Source: Heterotrichella gracilis
Lineage: Eukaryota > Sar > Xanthophyceae > Tribonematales > Xanthonemataceae
Direction: 5' to 3'
Length of the DNA: 64,000 nucleotides
NCBI GenBank assembly: GCA_032358255.1
Contig: JAULBX010000002.1
Coordinates: forward strand, 186,001 to 250,000
Position 1 is the stretch's first letter. The number at the start of each line of letters is the position of its first letter. Positions 24,844 to 33,299 of this stretch are shown here, one piece after another. Below the pieces are notes generated by a model that saw only the letters and a program-made list of their open reading frames with translations, did no database searches and was not told the origin of the DNA. Both the position numbers and the translations under genes were made by a program.

Positions 24844-25212
24844 TTAGGCTTTACTCTCTGTCGAAACAAGAAACATATTCTTATCACGCAAAAACACAGA
24901 TATCCATATAATAGCAATAAAAACAGCTGCCATAGGCGGTTGTCCACCGGCCATTTCAATACACATGGCGCCACCCAAATAACTGCACAGCAATAAAAAT
25001 CCTATTTTGTGTGTTTTTGGATAAAGGAAAAGTGCCACGGATAATAATTCTATAACACCAATAAGTGTAATAAAATTACCTAAGCCGGCTTTTGTTAAAC
25101 CAGTTACTACCTGCTCTGCGCCTATTAATTTCATAATACTACTCATTAATAGCATTAGCGAGGGAATGATCATAAGTACGATAGAAATGATACGTTTTGT
25201 TTTTGTTGTCAT
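24844..25212 (-). CDS. DoxX-family membrane protein
   Basis: A 122-residue protein with four membrane segments: IISIVLMIIPSLMLLMSSIMKLIG, FITLIGVIELLSVALFLYP, IGFLLLCSYLGGAMCIEMAGG and AVFIAIIWISVFL. This is the DoxX-like layout. DoxX proteins help thiosulfate:quinone oxidation or oxidative-stress complexes in some bacteria. Here it follows a nitroreductase gene by four bases and lies in an operon opposite an HxlR regulator, so redox or electrophile defence is likely. Confidence 0.85.
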   Translation of the reverse strand: MTTKTKRIISIVLMIIPSLMLLMSSIMKLIGAEQVVTGLTKAGLGNFITLIGVIELLSVALFLYPKTHKIGFLLLCSYLGGAMCIEMAGGQPPMAAVFIAIIWISVFLRDKNMFLVSTESKA

Positions 25213-25216
25213 GATA

Positions 25217-25849
25217 TTAGTTTTTAAAATGAATGAATAAATTTTCGCTTGTGCGTCTTACTTTCTTAAATTGAACAGTAGGGTCGTTTGCTACATCACG
25301 ATAACCTAATGTCATGATCGAAACACTTCTTAAACCTTTTTCTTTTAGGTTTAACATCTTATCAAAGCCCGAGGGATCAAAACCTTCCATAGGAGTAGCA
25401 TCAACCTGTTCTTCTGCTGATGCAACTAAAGCAGTGCCCATTGCAATATATGTTTGACGGGCAGCCCAATTAAAATTTTCTTCAGCACTGCGTGACGCAA
25501 AGCCCATCAACCTACTTTTAAAACCATTCAATGATTCTATTGGTATGTTTCTAACATCAGCAATAGTTTGCATGTATTCATTTATTTTCTCTTCGGTAAC
25601 ATTTTCCCAGGCGGCAAATACTAAAAGATGCGACGCTTCTGTTACTTGTGGTTGTCCGTTTGCAACAGGTAATAATTGCTTTCGGAGTTCTTCGTTCTCA
25701 ATAACCAACACGCTATATGGCTGTAAACCAGCGGAAGATGCAGACAAACGGATCGCTTCCAATATCCTGTTTAACTTATCAGTTGGCACTTTGGCGTTTG
25801 TGTATCTTTTTACAGCATAACGCCAGTTTAAGTTTTCTATTAAATTCAT
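25217..25849 (-). CDS. NAD(P)H-dependent FMN nitroreductase (NfsB-like)
   Basis: A 210-residue nitroreductase-fold flavoprotein. It starts WRYAVKRYTNAKVPTDKLNRILEAIRLSASSAGLQPYSVLVI, in which RYAVKRY and the S-AGLQPY segment bind FMN, and has the conserved NWAARQTYIAMGTALVASAE and DPTVQFKKVRR tail. Family members reduce nitroaromatics, quinones or aldehydes with NAD(P)H; the native substrate is unknown. The gene diverges from the HxlR regulator across a palindrome-rich promoter region. Confidence 0.92.
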   Translation of the reverse strand: MNLIENLNWRYAVKRYTNAKVPTDKLNRILEAIRLSASSAGLQPYSVLVIENEELRKQLLPVANGQPQVTEASHLLVFAAWENVTEEKINEYMQTIADVRNIPIESLNGFKSRLMGFASRSAEENFNWAARQTYIAMGTALVASAEEQVDATPMEGFDPSGFDKMLNLKEKGLRSVSIMTLGYRDVANDPTVQFKKVRRTSENLFIHFKN

Positions 25850-25872
25850 TTTTTATTTACTTTAATTTAAAC

Positions 25873-25968
25873 CAAAGCTACGGAGATTAAGTATACAAAT
25901 GGTACCACTTTCCTTTTATATACCGGTATACTTTAGGAAAGCGGTATATAAAAGATAGTGTAATTTTG
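25873..25968. promoter_or_regulatory. Divergent promoters and operator between nitroreductase and HxlR genes
   Basis: A 12-bp perfect inverted repeat, TTTTATATACCG (25914-25925) and CGGTATATAAAA (25942-25953), with a 16-base spacer. It overlaps a palindrome TATACCGGTATA (25919-25930), and GTATAC lies at 25891. A -7 box TAGCTTTG (minus, 25873-25880) and TAATTTTG (plus, 25961-25968) flank it. This is a likely HxlR binding region controlling both genes. Confidence 0.7.
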
Positions 25969-25979
25969 TACATTTGTAT

Positions 25980-26360
25980 ATGGAAATGATAGAACATGAT
26001 AAACGAAAATGCCCTTCGCATTTATCAGGAGATGAATGTACTGCAAGGATATTACCTGTAAAAGATGCGCTGGACATTTTAAGCGGCAAATGGAAATTAC
26101 AAATAATCTTATCTCTCACTTTTGGTAAAAAACGCTTTAAACAAATCCAGCGCGAAATTCCCGGGCTTACCCCAAAAATGTTATCTAAAGAATTGAAAGA
26201 GCTGGAAATAAATGAACTTGCCAGCAGACATGTTTATGATACCTCACCTGTTACTGTTGAATATGAATTAACGCCATACGGTAAAACCTTGAGACCATTG
26301 ATCGGTGAGTTGCACAAATGGGGCACCAAACACAGAAAACGAATTATTGCACGGAAATAA
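25980..26360 (+). CDS. HxlR-family redox-responsive transcription regulator
   Basis: A 126-residue winged-helix regulator of usual HxlR length. It has LDILSGKWKLQIILSL, RFKQIQREIPGLTPKMLSKELKELE (helix-turn-helix) and VEYELTPYGKTL. Two Cys residues at 11 and 20 near the N-terminus are placed like the sensing Cys of YodB/HypR and QorR types, which react with quinones, diamide or aldehydes. The ORF runs back to TTG 25974, but ATG 25980 is preferred; it is 11 bases after the -7 box. Confidence 0.88.
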   Translation: MEMIEHDKRKCPSHLSGDECTARILPVKDALDILSGKWKLQIILSLTFGKKRFKQIQREIPGLTPKMLSKELKELEINELASRHVYDTSPVTVEYELTPYGKTLRPLIGELHKWGTKHRKRIIARK

Positions 26361-26370
26361 ATAACCGCTT

Positions 26371-28500
26371 TTAATTACTTAATATCACAAATTCAATACG
26401 GCGGTTTAATGCCTGATGCGCCTCCGTTTTATCCGTGTAAATTGGTTTAGAGAAACCAAATCCTTTGGCGGTGATTCTTTTTTCGCTAATGCCTTTCATA
26501 ACCAGGTATTTTTTTACCGCCTCGGCTCTACCCGTAGAAAGATCGTGATTGTATTTTTCTCCGGAACTATTGATACTTGTATGACCAGATATCTCGATCT
26601 TCATCTCAGGATGCTCAACCAACAGATCATGAAGCTTATCCAGCTCAGGAAAAGATTCAGGCAAGATCCTGTGTTCATCCGACACAAAAAATAAATTGTG
26701 CAACACCACACTTTGTCCGGTTTTAACAGGGCTAAGATACAGGTCAACATTCTCTTCTTTATAGGTATCTAAGATCGTAGCATCGGTATTTGCATTAACC
26801 GAAATAAAACCTTCGTGCTGTGCGTTAAAACAATATTTTCTTCCTTTAGGTAAAGCTATCGTAAAAGCGCCGGTTTCAACATTAGATGTGGCCTTACCCA
26901 ATATTTTTTTTGATCCTAATTCGTAATAAGTAACAACAGCCTGCATCGGTTTTTTTGTATCACTGTTATGCACAATGCCATGAACTAATATAACGGGTTC
27001 AGGCTTTACGCTTTCGGGTTGTTGGATCTTAAAAATATCTGCTTTCTCGTTTTGTTTTGCTTCAGAAACCATATAAGCATATTTACCTGAAGCCGGCATA
27101 GTGTAATATACATCCCATGCTTTGGTATTTATTTTGGGACCCAAATTTTTTGGCTCTGACCAATGTTTCCAGGTGTCATCCAATCGCTTGGTCATAAATA
27201 TATCATTGCTACCGTAACCTGGGTGTCCTGCTGAAGAAAAATAAAGTGTTTTATTATCTGATGCTAAAAATACACCCGTTTCGTTTGAATACGTGTTAAC
27301 AATGTTTCCTAAATTTTCGGGCTCACTCCAGCTGCTGTCTGAAAGTAAGTGTGAAAAATAAATGTCTTTGTCGCCATGCGTATCATCTCTTTCAATACAC
27401 AATAAAATTGTTTTACCATCAGGCGATAAACAGGCTTCGTTATAATCGTTATTATTATAAAAATTCTTGATCTTCATTTCTTTTGGATAAGACCAGCCGG
27501 TTTTGGTTTTGTGAGAATAAGAAATTCCTTTGGTCATATCCTTGCCGTCGCCACCATGATAAACGTTACCAATAACCAACGAGTTATTGTCGTGACTAAC
27601 TGATATTACAAAATTATTTCCTTTATTGTTTAGTGGCGGGCCAATATTCTTTAATTTACACCATGTACTGTCTTTACCTAACTGGCTAACCCATATATCA
27701 TAGTCATCTTCGCCGGCAGTATTTTCTTTGCAAAAAGTGCGTGTGATAAATAGTGTTTTTTCATCGGCACTAATTACAGGACAAATTTCTGCTGCCTTGG
27801 AATTAATATTTGCACCCAAGTGAATTTTCTCACCAAAAGAATTATAGTTATCTACTAATCGAATAGGTTTCTTTTTTTGATACATATAAACATAATCAGC
27901 CTCAACTTTCATTACACCGCCAATATGAAATCCAACAAATTCGTCATTGTACTTTGGCACAGGCAACGAAGCTACCTCAACACCATTTATATAATAATGC
28001 AGATTAGTGCCTTTACGCGCAATACCTAATTTATTGTATTTATTAAGTCCCTTAATAATCCTATCTGATTCTTTCCAGGCAATATCATCTTTATAAATAC
28101 CTTTAGAGTAATGAAAAACAGAAAAATAACCAGTGGCGCTTATGCAAAATGTATTTGAGTTATTGGCATCTTTGTAATTGTAACTAATACCATAACCTCT
28201 GTCTTCCAGACCGCTCAACTGACACATAGACATTTCAACCTCATAATCAAAATGAGGATCAAAATTCAAATTGTCGGTTTGGTTCCAGGCTTCATCCTTA
28301 CCGGTATGTTGCAAAACAAATTTACCTTTTACCGTAGCAGAAGTAAATCCTTTTTCGTTATAGGATTTCCAGAAAAGGTCGTTAGCCTCAAAATCACATT
28401 TGTAGACAAGATCGGCTTTGGTAAATTGTGCGATACCTGAAATCCAGGTAACGAAAAATAAAAAAAAGGCTATAAACTTCATTACAAATTTGTATTTCAT
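26371..28500 (-). CDS. PD40-OmpA outer-membrane/periplasmic protein
   Basis: A 709-residue exported protein (signal to about SGIAQ24). An N-terminal lectin-like part of about 190 residues (SFxxxDFEAND, FHIGGVMKVEADYVYMY) is followed by a WD40-like PD40 propeller with repeats such as ISADEKTLFITR, LSPDGKTILLC and YFSSAGHPGYGSNDIF. A carboxypeptidase-regulatory-like domain (ILVHGIVHNSDTKKPMQAVV) follows, then a C-terminal OmpA domain with EISGHTSINSSGEKYNHDLSTGRA that binds peptidoglycan. The domain order matches the gene at 38542, which lacks the lectin-like part, so the two are paralogues. Confidence 0.92.
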   Translation of the reverse strand: MKYKFVMKFIAFFLFFVTWISGIAQFTKADLVYKCDFEANDLFWKSYNEKGFTSATVKGKFVLQHTGKDEAWNQTDNLNFDPHFDYEVEMSMCQLSGLEDRGYGISYNYKDANNSNTFCISATGYFSVFHYSKGIYKDDIAWKESDRIIKGLNKYNKLGIARKGTNLHYYINGVEVASLPVPKYNDEFVGFHIGGVMKVEADYVYMYQKKKPIRLVDNYNSFGEKIHLGANINSKAAEICPVISADEKTLFITRTFCKENTAGEDDYDIWVSQLGKDSTWCKLKNIGPPLNNKGNNFVISVSHDNNSLVIGNVYHGGDGKDMTKGISYSHKTKTGWSYPKEMKIKNFYNNNDYNEACLSPDGKTILLCIERDDTHGDKDIYFSHLLSDSSWSEPENLGNIVNTYSNETGVFLASDNKTLYFSSAGHPGYGSNDIFMTKRLDDTWKHWSEPKNLGPKINTKAWDVYYTMPASGKYAYMVSEAKQNEKADIFKIQQPESVKPEPVILVHGIVHNSDTKKPMQAVVTYYELGSKKILGKATSNVETGAFTIALPKGRKYCFNAQHEGFISVNANTDATILDTYKEENVDLYLSPVKTGQSVVLHNLFFVSDEHRILPESFPELDKLHDLLVEHPEMKIEISGHTSINSSGEKYNHDLSTGRAEAVKKYLVMKGISEKRITAKGFGFSKPIYTDKTEAHQALNRRIEFVILSN

Positions 28501-28565
28501 ATTTGGTATAAAAATACAATTTTACGCGAAATAGCAAACAATTTATTATCTATCAACGCTTTTAT

Positions 28566-28991
28566 TTATGCGTTCATTAATTTTTCGATGTCAAATTTTT
28601 TCATTTTCATAAAAGCCTGCGCAACCCTTTGGCCTTTTTCAGGATCAGACATTAATTTTCCTAGGATAGAAGGTATAACCTGCCACGAAACGCCAAATTT
28701 GTCAACCAGCCAACCGCACTGACTTTCCTTACCACCATCGGCAGTAAGTTTATTCCAATAGTGATCAATTTCTTTTTGATCTTCGCAGTTAATAACAAAC
28801 GAAACCGCTTCGTTAAATTTAAACATTGGGCCGCCGTTAAGGCCCATGAATTTTTTTCCATTCAATTCAAAATTTACAACCATTTGTGAGTCCATTGTTA
28901 TTTTCGAATTTGGAAAAATTGAGCAATACAATTCTGCTGCTTCTTTTGCCTGGCCATCAAACCATAGGCATGGATAAACTTGTTCTGTCAT
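28566..28991 (-). CDS. VOC/PhnB-like protein (glyoxalase-superfamily)
   Basis: A 141-residue protein with the PhnB/3-demethylubiquinone-methyltransferase-like signature: CLWFDGQAKEAAELYCSIFPNSKI, FMGLNGGPMFKFNEAVSF and GWLVDKFGVSWQVIP. The fold pairs two beta-alpha-beta-beta-beta modules; these small forms have no confirmed enzymatic role. It is the last gene in a minus-strand run from 30482, though gaps of 30-35 bases separate it from its neighbours. Confidence 0.88.
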   Translation of the reverse strand: MTEQVYPCLWFDGQAKEAAELYCSIFPNSKITMDSQMVVNFELNGKKFMGLNGGPMFKFNEAVSFVINCEDQKEIDHYWNKLTADGGKESQCGWLVDKFGVSWQVIPSILGKLMSDPEKGQRVAQAFMKMKKFDIEKLMNA

Positions 28992-29024
28992 TTTTTTAAT
29001 TTTTAGTTATTTTTTTATTTCTAT

Positions 29025-29234
29025 TTATTCTAAAATTTTGCACTCAATGTTCTTTTCATTTAATAGTTCAATTATTCTTTCGGTATTTATGTTTTCACTT
29101 TCAATTCGTAAGATCTTATCACTATCTTCAAGATCAAAATTCACGATGTAATGCGGAAATAAAATTTCAAAGTCCTGCATAACAATTTTTGCTTTTTCTC
29201 TACTCTCTACGTTTGTTATAAATACTTCTACCAT
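29025..29234 (-). CDS. Small conserved protein with ferredoxin-like fold
   Basis: A 69-residue protein. The pattern strand-helix-strand-strand-helix-strand (VEVFITNV, REKAKIVMQDFEILF, IVNFDLED, KILRIESENI, TERIIELLNEK, IECKILE) fits a heavy-metal-associated-like fold, but the CxxC metal motif is absent. Similar small ORFs lie near AHSA1 or ArsR genes in Bacteroidota. Function unknown; it probably binds a small ligand. Confidence 0.7.
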   Translation of the reverse strand: MVEVFITNVESREKAKIVMQDFEILFPHYIVNFDLEDSDKILRIESENINTERIIELLNEKNIECKILE

Positions 29235-29246
29235 TTTAAAATAGAT

Positions 29247-29660
29247 CTATTCTTTTATTCGCACCATACATTTTACACTTTCACTTGTGTTTGAATACCA
29301 TTCAACGCAATAACCTTCCGAGTCAATATCTTTTTGAGCGATCAATTTTTCAAAAGCCCTGCCAATGGCCGTTACATCCTTTCTGAAATTGTGAATTTCA
29401 ATGCAATAATAAGATCCCTTTTTTATTATTATTGAATTCAAATTATGCTTACTCAAGTCGCCGGCCTCTACTTCCGTTGCTCCTGCTTTATAAACGATCT
29501 CACCACCATTCTCAGGGCGAGAAACACTCATGTACTTTCTATCTTTTGAAAATGGAATTAGCGAATGTAATTTTTGCATTGCCTCCAGAATACCCGCCGG
29601 AAAAGACCTTGCCGTTACATAGAAGATCTTTATATCATTATCAATGTTTACAGTTTCCAT
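29247..29660 (-). CDS. GyrI-like / effector-binding domain protein
   Basis: A 137-residue protein without a DNA-binding part. It reads IKIFYVTARSFPAGILEAMQKLHSL, then KYMSVSRPENGGEIVYKAGATEVE, HNFRKDVTAIGRAFEKLI and ends VKCMVRIKE, in the style of GyrI-like or AraC effector-binding domains (SOUL/BLM-binding fold), which bind small hydrophobic molecules. It starts one base before the AHSA1 gene stop and is probably co-expressed with it. Confidence 0.6.
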   Translation of the reverse strand: METVNIDNDIKIFYVTARSFPAGILEAMQKLHSLIPFSKDRKYMSVSRPENGGEIVYKAGATEVEAGDLSKHNLNSIIIKKGSYYCIEIHNFRKDVTAIGRAFEKLIAQKDIDSEGYCVEWYSNTSESVKCMVRIKE

Positions 29661-29661
29661 A

Positions 29662-30159
29662 TTATATACCTTTTAAAAATAATGCATCCAATTTTCTAAA
29701 GCCAGCGTTCAGCCCACCTTCCATACCGGAGTTAATAAGTCCGTCACGGTCTTCAACCGATTTAAAAACAGATTGAATTTTAAGCTTTGTTCTGTTTCCA
29801 GGCAAAATTTCCAACGTTAGAAATTCTAAAGAAACATGACCCCTTTCAGGCAATCCTTCAAATTCAAAAGTTCTAATCACGCGTTCGGGGGCCGCTACTT
29901 CATGAATAGCACCGTTAAATGCAAATTTCATTCCGCTGCCATTACAATCGGTATGTATAAAACGGTAGGAGCCGCCGCTTCTATTATCCAATTTTTCAAT
30001 TTCCATTTCCATGTTATCCGGCCCAAGCCACTGCATTAAAAGATCAGGCTCACTAAAGGCTTTAAAAACCATTTCTCTTGGCGCATCAAATTCGCGTGTA
30101 ATAAAAAATTCCTGCTTGCCTTTTTCGGCAACAATTGTTGTTTGATTTTGTGTTGTCAT
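29662..30159 (-). CDS. AHSA1/SRPBCC domain protein
   Basis: A 165-residue START-like protein: FFITREFDAPREMVFKAFSEPDLLMQWLGPDN, GSYRFIH and LEFLTLEILPGNRTKLKIQS, with the conserved last helix GLNAGFRKLDALF. These proteins hold a hydrophobic ligand in a helix-grip pocket. It follows the ArsR gene with a one-base overlap (start and stop share base 30159), a common ArsR-AHSA1 pairing in which the regulator controls the pocket protein. Confidence 0.92.
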   Translation of the reverse strand: MTTQNQTTIVAEKGKQEFFITREFDAPREMVFKAFSEPDLLMQWLGPDNMEMEIEKLDNRSGGSYRFIHTDCNGSGMKFAFNGAIHEVAAPERVIRTFEFEGLPERGHVSLEFLTLEILPGNRTKLKIQSVFKSVEDRDGLINSGMEGGLNAGFRKLDALFLKGI

Positions 30160-30482
30160 TATTTCTTCTTTTTTAAGTTATTTAATACATTATCTAAACG
30201 GCTAAAACGGTCTTCCCACATTTTGGTAAATGGCGCTAACCAATCGGCTACTTCTTTCATTTTTTTTGGATTAAAGTGATAATAAATCTCTCTGCCCGAT
30301 TGCTCTTGTTTTACTAACTGACATTCGGTTAGTATTTTAATATGTTTTGAAACTGCCTGGCGGCTGGTATCAAAATGTTCGGCAAGTGCATTTGGCGTCA
30401 TAGCCTGCAGAGCTATTAGGCTTAAAATGGCTCTTCGCGTTGGATCTGCTATTGCCTGAAATACGTCTCTTCTAATTTCCAT
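30159..30482 (-). CDS. ArsR-family transcription regulator
   Basis: A 107-residue winged-helix repressor: [42 protein letters not shown] and [15 protein letters not shown]. It lacks the ELCVCDL metal site of ArsR/SmtB, so it is probably a non-metal member. It heads the ArsR-AHSA1-GyrI run on the minus strand. Confidence 0.92.
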   Translation of the reverse strand: MEIRRDVFQAIADPTRRAILSLIALQAMTPNALAEHFDTSRQAVSKHIKILTECQLVKQEQSGREIYYHFNPKKMKEVADWLAPFTKMWEDRFSRLDNVLNNLKKKK

Positions 30483-30502
30483 AATTATTTATCTGCTATC
30501 AT

Positions 30503-30540
30503 CTGGTTGCAAATATACATGCAATTACCTGGTTGCGCAA
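30503..30540 (-). promoter_or_regulatory. Promoter and candidate operator of the ArsR operon
   Basis: On the minus strand TTG (30538-30540) and TATATTTG (30510-30517) are 20 bases apart, a good Bacteroidota promoter. CTGGTTGC occurs at 30503-30510 and 30529-30536, with centres 26 bases apart, overlapping both boxes; this could be an ArsR binding site. ATG 30482 is 28 bases beyond the -7 box. Confidence 0.6.
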
Positions 30541-30666
30541 ATTTATTTTTGCTTTTTTGCGGTTTTTTTAAACTAATAATATAATTTAGGCCATAAAGGC
30601 AATAAGTACAATTAAAGATGAGTAAGTATCTGGCATAAAATTCGCATGGTTTAAATAAAAAATAGT

Positions 30667-31206
30667 ATGCAAAAATTAAAAATTTTAGGCATTGTTGCTG
30701 TAGCTGGTCTTATTATCGTCTCTACAACTAGTTTTAGAACTATCCCTAAAGGTGCGGTTGCTGTTAAACCTTTTGATACACAGAAATATTTAGGTACCTG
30801 GTACGAAATTGCCCGTTTTGATTATCGTTTCGAGAAAAATTTAAATAATGTTACCGCCACCTATTCTATAAAAGAAAATGGAACGATTAAAGTAGATAAT
30901 AAGGGCTATAATTTTAAAAAGAATAAGTGGGAAGAAGCTATCGGAAAAGCAAAACCTGTATCAGATCCAACAGAAGCCAAATTAAAGGTTTCTTTCTTTG
31001 GTCCTTTTTATTCAGGTTACAATGTAATTGCCATCGATAAAGATTATAAATATGCTTTAGTGGCCGGAAATAGCTTAAAATACTTGTGGATACTTTCACG
31101 GGAAATAACCATTCCTGAAAATATAAAAGCCGATTATTTAAAGCTGGCGCAAAGCATTGGCTACGACACCTCTAAATTAATTTGGGTAGCACATACTAAA
31201 CAATAG
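30667..31206 (+). CDS. Lipocalin (Blc-like)
   Basis: A 179-residue protein with N-terminal membrane or signal segment (GIVAVAGLIIVSTTSF). The lipocalin signature is clear: YLGTWYEIARFDYRFEKNLNNVTATYS (GxW motif), then YNVIAIDKDYKYALVAG and LWILSRE, with GYDTSKLIWV near the end. E. coli Blc is an outer-membrane lipoprotein that carries lysophospholipids; this one lacks a lipobox Cys, so it is probably periplasmic or anchored by its N-terminal segment. It is monocistronic. Confidence 0.88.
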   Translation: MQKLKILGIVAVAGLIIVSTTSFRTIPKGAVAVKPFDTQKYLGTWYEIARFDYRFEKNLNNVTATYSIKENGTIKVDNKGYNFKKNKWEEAIGKAKPVSDPTEAKLKVSFFGPFYSGYNVIAIDKDYKYALVAGNSLKYLWILSREITIPENIKADYLKLAQSIGYDTSKLIWVAHTKQ

Positions 31207-31260
31207 ATCGGGCGGGCATTTGACTCAAAGAATATATAGCTAAATACACCTTTCTATTAA

Positions 31261-31462
31261 CGACTAGATTCGCTAACGCCGATGTGGGTTAATGGGTGGT
31301 GCAAATAAAAAGTCTTTTTTTGTTTTCTTACTTCTTGAAAGCAAGCTTATATTGACCAGATTAGCTGCGCTGATCTGGGTTAAGGGGCGTTGCAAATAAA
31401 AAGTCTTTTTGCCTGCGGCAAAAATGGCTTTTTTTCTTCTCTTACTTCGTGAAAGCGAGCTT
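31261..31462 (+). repeat. Two direct repeats downstream of tRNA-Pro
   Basis: Copy A (31261-31348) and copy B (31354-31462) share, in order, GA(C/T)-AGATT-GC, GGGTTAA, GCAAATAAAAAGTCTTTTT, CTTACTTC-TGAAAGC and AGCTT. Copy B carries an extra inset with GCCTGCGGC. The CAAATAAAAAGTCTT block also follows the tRNA 3' end on the minus strand. CAGATTAGC-TGC-GCTGATCTG makes a 9-bp hairpin at 31357-31377. I see no gene in the gap 31207-31517. Confidence 0.65.
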
Positions 31463-31477
31463 TCCCTCAGTGCGAAA

Positions 31478-31510
31478 ACAAAAAAAGCCTTTCACTTCGT
31501 GAAAGACTTT
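31478..31510 (-). terminator. Terminator of tRNA-Pro
   Basis: On the minus strand, after the tRNA, a 7-bp stem CTTTCAC-GAA-GTGAAAG (31489-31505) is followed by a T7 run (31480-31486). Confidence 0.8.
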
Positions 31511-31517
31511 TTATTTG

Positions 31518-31591
31518 TCGGGGTGGCCAGATTCGAACTGACGACCTCCTGCTCCCAAAGCAGGCGCGATACCGGGCTACGCTACACCCCG
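31518..31591 (-). tRNA. tRNA-Pro, anticodon TGG
   Basis: A full cloverleaf is visible on the minus strand: acceptor CGGGGTG/CACCCCG with A73, a D arm GCG...CGC, anticodon stem CCTGC/GCAGG with loop TTTGGGA giving anticodon TGG (Pro), and T arm GTCAG-TTCGAAT-CTGGC. The 3' CCA is not encoded, so it is added after transcription. It lies between the lipocalin gene and guaA. Confidence 0.95.
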
Positions 31592-31722
31592 CTGTGTGCG
31601 TATCTCAAAAAAATTGAGAGTGCAAATATACATAAATTTTAACTTCTACAAAAAATACGGCGTTTTTTCTTAAATAATGTTTAGCCCCTGTTTATAAGCC
31701 TTCCTTAGATAAAATTTAATTG

Positions 31723-31730
31723 TATTTTTG
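31723..31730 (+). promoter_or_regulatory. -7 promoter element very close to the guaA start
   Basis: TATTTTTG matches TAnnTTTG and ends six bases before ATG 31737. Transcription should then start at or just before the ATG, giving little or no leader. A weak TTC lies 19 bases upstream of the box. Confidence 0.5.
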
Positions 31731-31736
31731 TCTTCT

Positions 31737-33266
31737 ATGCAAGAGCAAATTCTCATTTTAGATTTTGGTTCACAATTTACCCAACTTATTGCTCGTCGGT
31801 TACGCGAATTAAATGTTTATTGTGAAATTCACCCCTACAATAAAGTTCCTGAAATAACTAAGGATATTAAAGGCGTTATTCTCTCCGGAAGCCCGCACAG
31901 CGTGCGTCAGGAAGAACCCCTTAAACCAGATCTTTCTAATATAAAAGGCAAATTACCCCTACTCGGCGTATGTTATGGCGCTCAATATTTAGCCCATTTT
32001 TATGGTGGCGAAGTTGGCAAATCCAGCTCCCGCGAATATGGCCGCGCCCACCTCGAACTTAAGGATAAAAATGCCAAATTATTCCATGATATCAGGGACG
32101 ATTCTGTTGTCTGGATGAGTCATGCCGATACCATTTTAAAAATACCTGAAAATTATAAGGTAACTGCCAGTACTCATGATGTAAAAATTGCCGCTTATTC
32201 TATCAATGGCGAGGAAACACATGCTATTCAGTTTCACCCCGAGGTGTATCACACCGATGAAGGAACTAAGATCTTAAAGAATTTTGTTTACGGTATTTGC
32301 GGCTGTAAAGGCTTATGGACCTCCGATTCATTTATTGACAGAACAATTGCCGATCTTCAAAAAACAATTGGTGACGACAAGGTTGTATTAGGTCTCTCGG
32401 GCGGTGTTGACTCCAGTGTAGCCGCGGTTTTATTGAATAAGGCCATTGGCAAAAATTTATATTGCATTTTTGTGGATAACGGACTTCTTCGCAAGAACGA
32501 GTTTGAAGCCGTACTTGAATCATACAAACACATGGGCCTTAATGTAAAAGGCGTAAATGCAAAAGATAAATTTTATTCAGCTCTTGCTGGAATAAGCGAT
32601 CCGGAATTAAAACGTAAAGCTATTGGTAAAGTTTTTATTGATGTATTTGATGAAGAATCAAATCAGATCAAAGACGTGAAATGGTTAGCGCAGGGCACTA
32701 TTTATCCTGACGTGATTGAAAGTTTAAGCGTTAACGGACCAAGTGCTACTATTAAATCGCATCATAATGTAGGTGGGTTACCCGCTTACATGAAATTAAA
32801 AATTGTTGAGCCGCTCCGCGCTTTATTTAAAGATGAAGTACGCCGGGTTGGAAGAGCGTTAAATCTTGATGAAACATTATTGGGCCGTCATCCTTTTCCG
32901 GGACCGGGCTTAGCTATCCGTATCTTAGGAGATATTACTGCTGAAAAAGTTAGAATTGTGCAGGAAGTAGATGCTATTTTTATTGATGGATTAAAATCGC
33001 ATAATTTATACAATACTGTTTGGCAAGCCGGCGCAATTTTATTAAATGTGCAAAGTGTTGGTGTAATGGGCGATGAAAGAACTTATGAGAACGCGGTTGC
33101 TTTAAGGGCTGTTTCTTCAACGGATGGTATGACCGCTGACTGGTGTCATTTGCCTTACGAGTTCTTGGCAAAAATGAGTAACGAAATTATTAATAAAGTT
33201 AAAGGCGTTAACAGGGTTGTATACGATATAAGCTCTAAACCTCCTGCAACAATTGAGTGGGAATAA
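31737..33266 (+). CDS. guaA: GMP synthase (glutamine-hydrolysing)
   Basis: A 509-residue enzyme that converts XMP to GMP with ATP and glutamine in purine synthesis. ATG 31737 is chosen rather than TTG 31728. The class I glutamine amidotransferase has GVCYGAQ with nucleophile Cys79 and HAIQFHPEV (His/Glu of the triad). The ATP pyrophosphatase has the P-loop [13 protein letters not shown], and the dimerisation domain ends with KPPATIEWE. Length and motifs are complete. It is not linked to guaB here. Confidence 0.98.
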   Translation: MQEQILILDFGSQFTQLIARRLRELNVYCEIHPYNKVPEITKDIKGVILSGSPHSVRQEEPLKPDLSNIKGKLPLLGVCYGAQYLAHFYGGEVGKSSSREYGRAHLELKDKNAKLFHDIRDDSVVWMSHADTILKIPENYKVTASTHDVKIAAYSINGEETHAIQFHPEVYHTDEGTKILKNFVYGICGCKGLWTSDSFIDRTIADLQKTIGDDKVVLGLSGGVDSSVAAVLLNKAIGKNLYCIFVDNGLLRKNEFEAVLESYKHMGLNVKGVNAKDKFYSALAGISDPELKRKAIGKVFIDVFDEESNQIKDVKWLAQGTIYPDVIESLSVNGPSATIKSHHNVGGLPAYMKLKIVEPLRALFKDEVRRVGRALNLDETLLGRHPFPGPGLAIRILGDITAEKVRIVQEVDAIFIDGLKSHNLYNTVWQAGAILLNVQSVGVMGDERTYENAVALRAVSSTDGMTADWCHLPYEFLAKMSNEIINKVKGVNRVVYDISSKPPATIEWE

Positions 33267-33299
33267 TATTTCTGTTTTAAGATATAAGATTTAGGATTA

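Noticed and set aside
29432-29776. 114-residue plus-strand ORF
   Set aside because: It is a shadow across two well supported minus-strand genes and lacks a recognisable motif.
31409-31642. 77-residue plus-strand ORF across the tRNA-Pro
   Set aside because: It is antisense to a clear tRNA with its terminator and includes repeat sequence.
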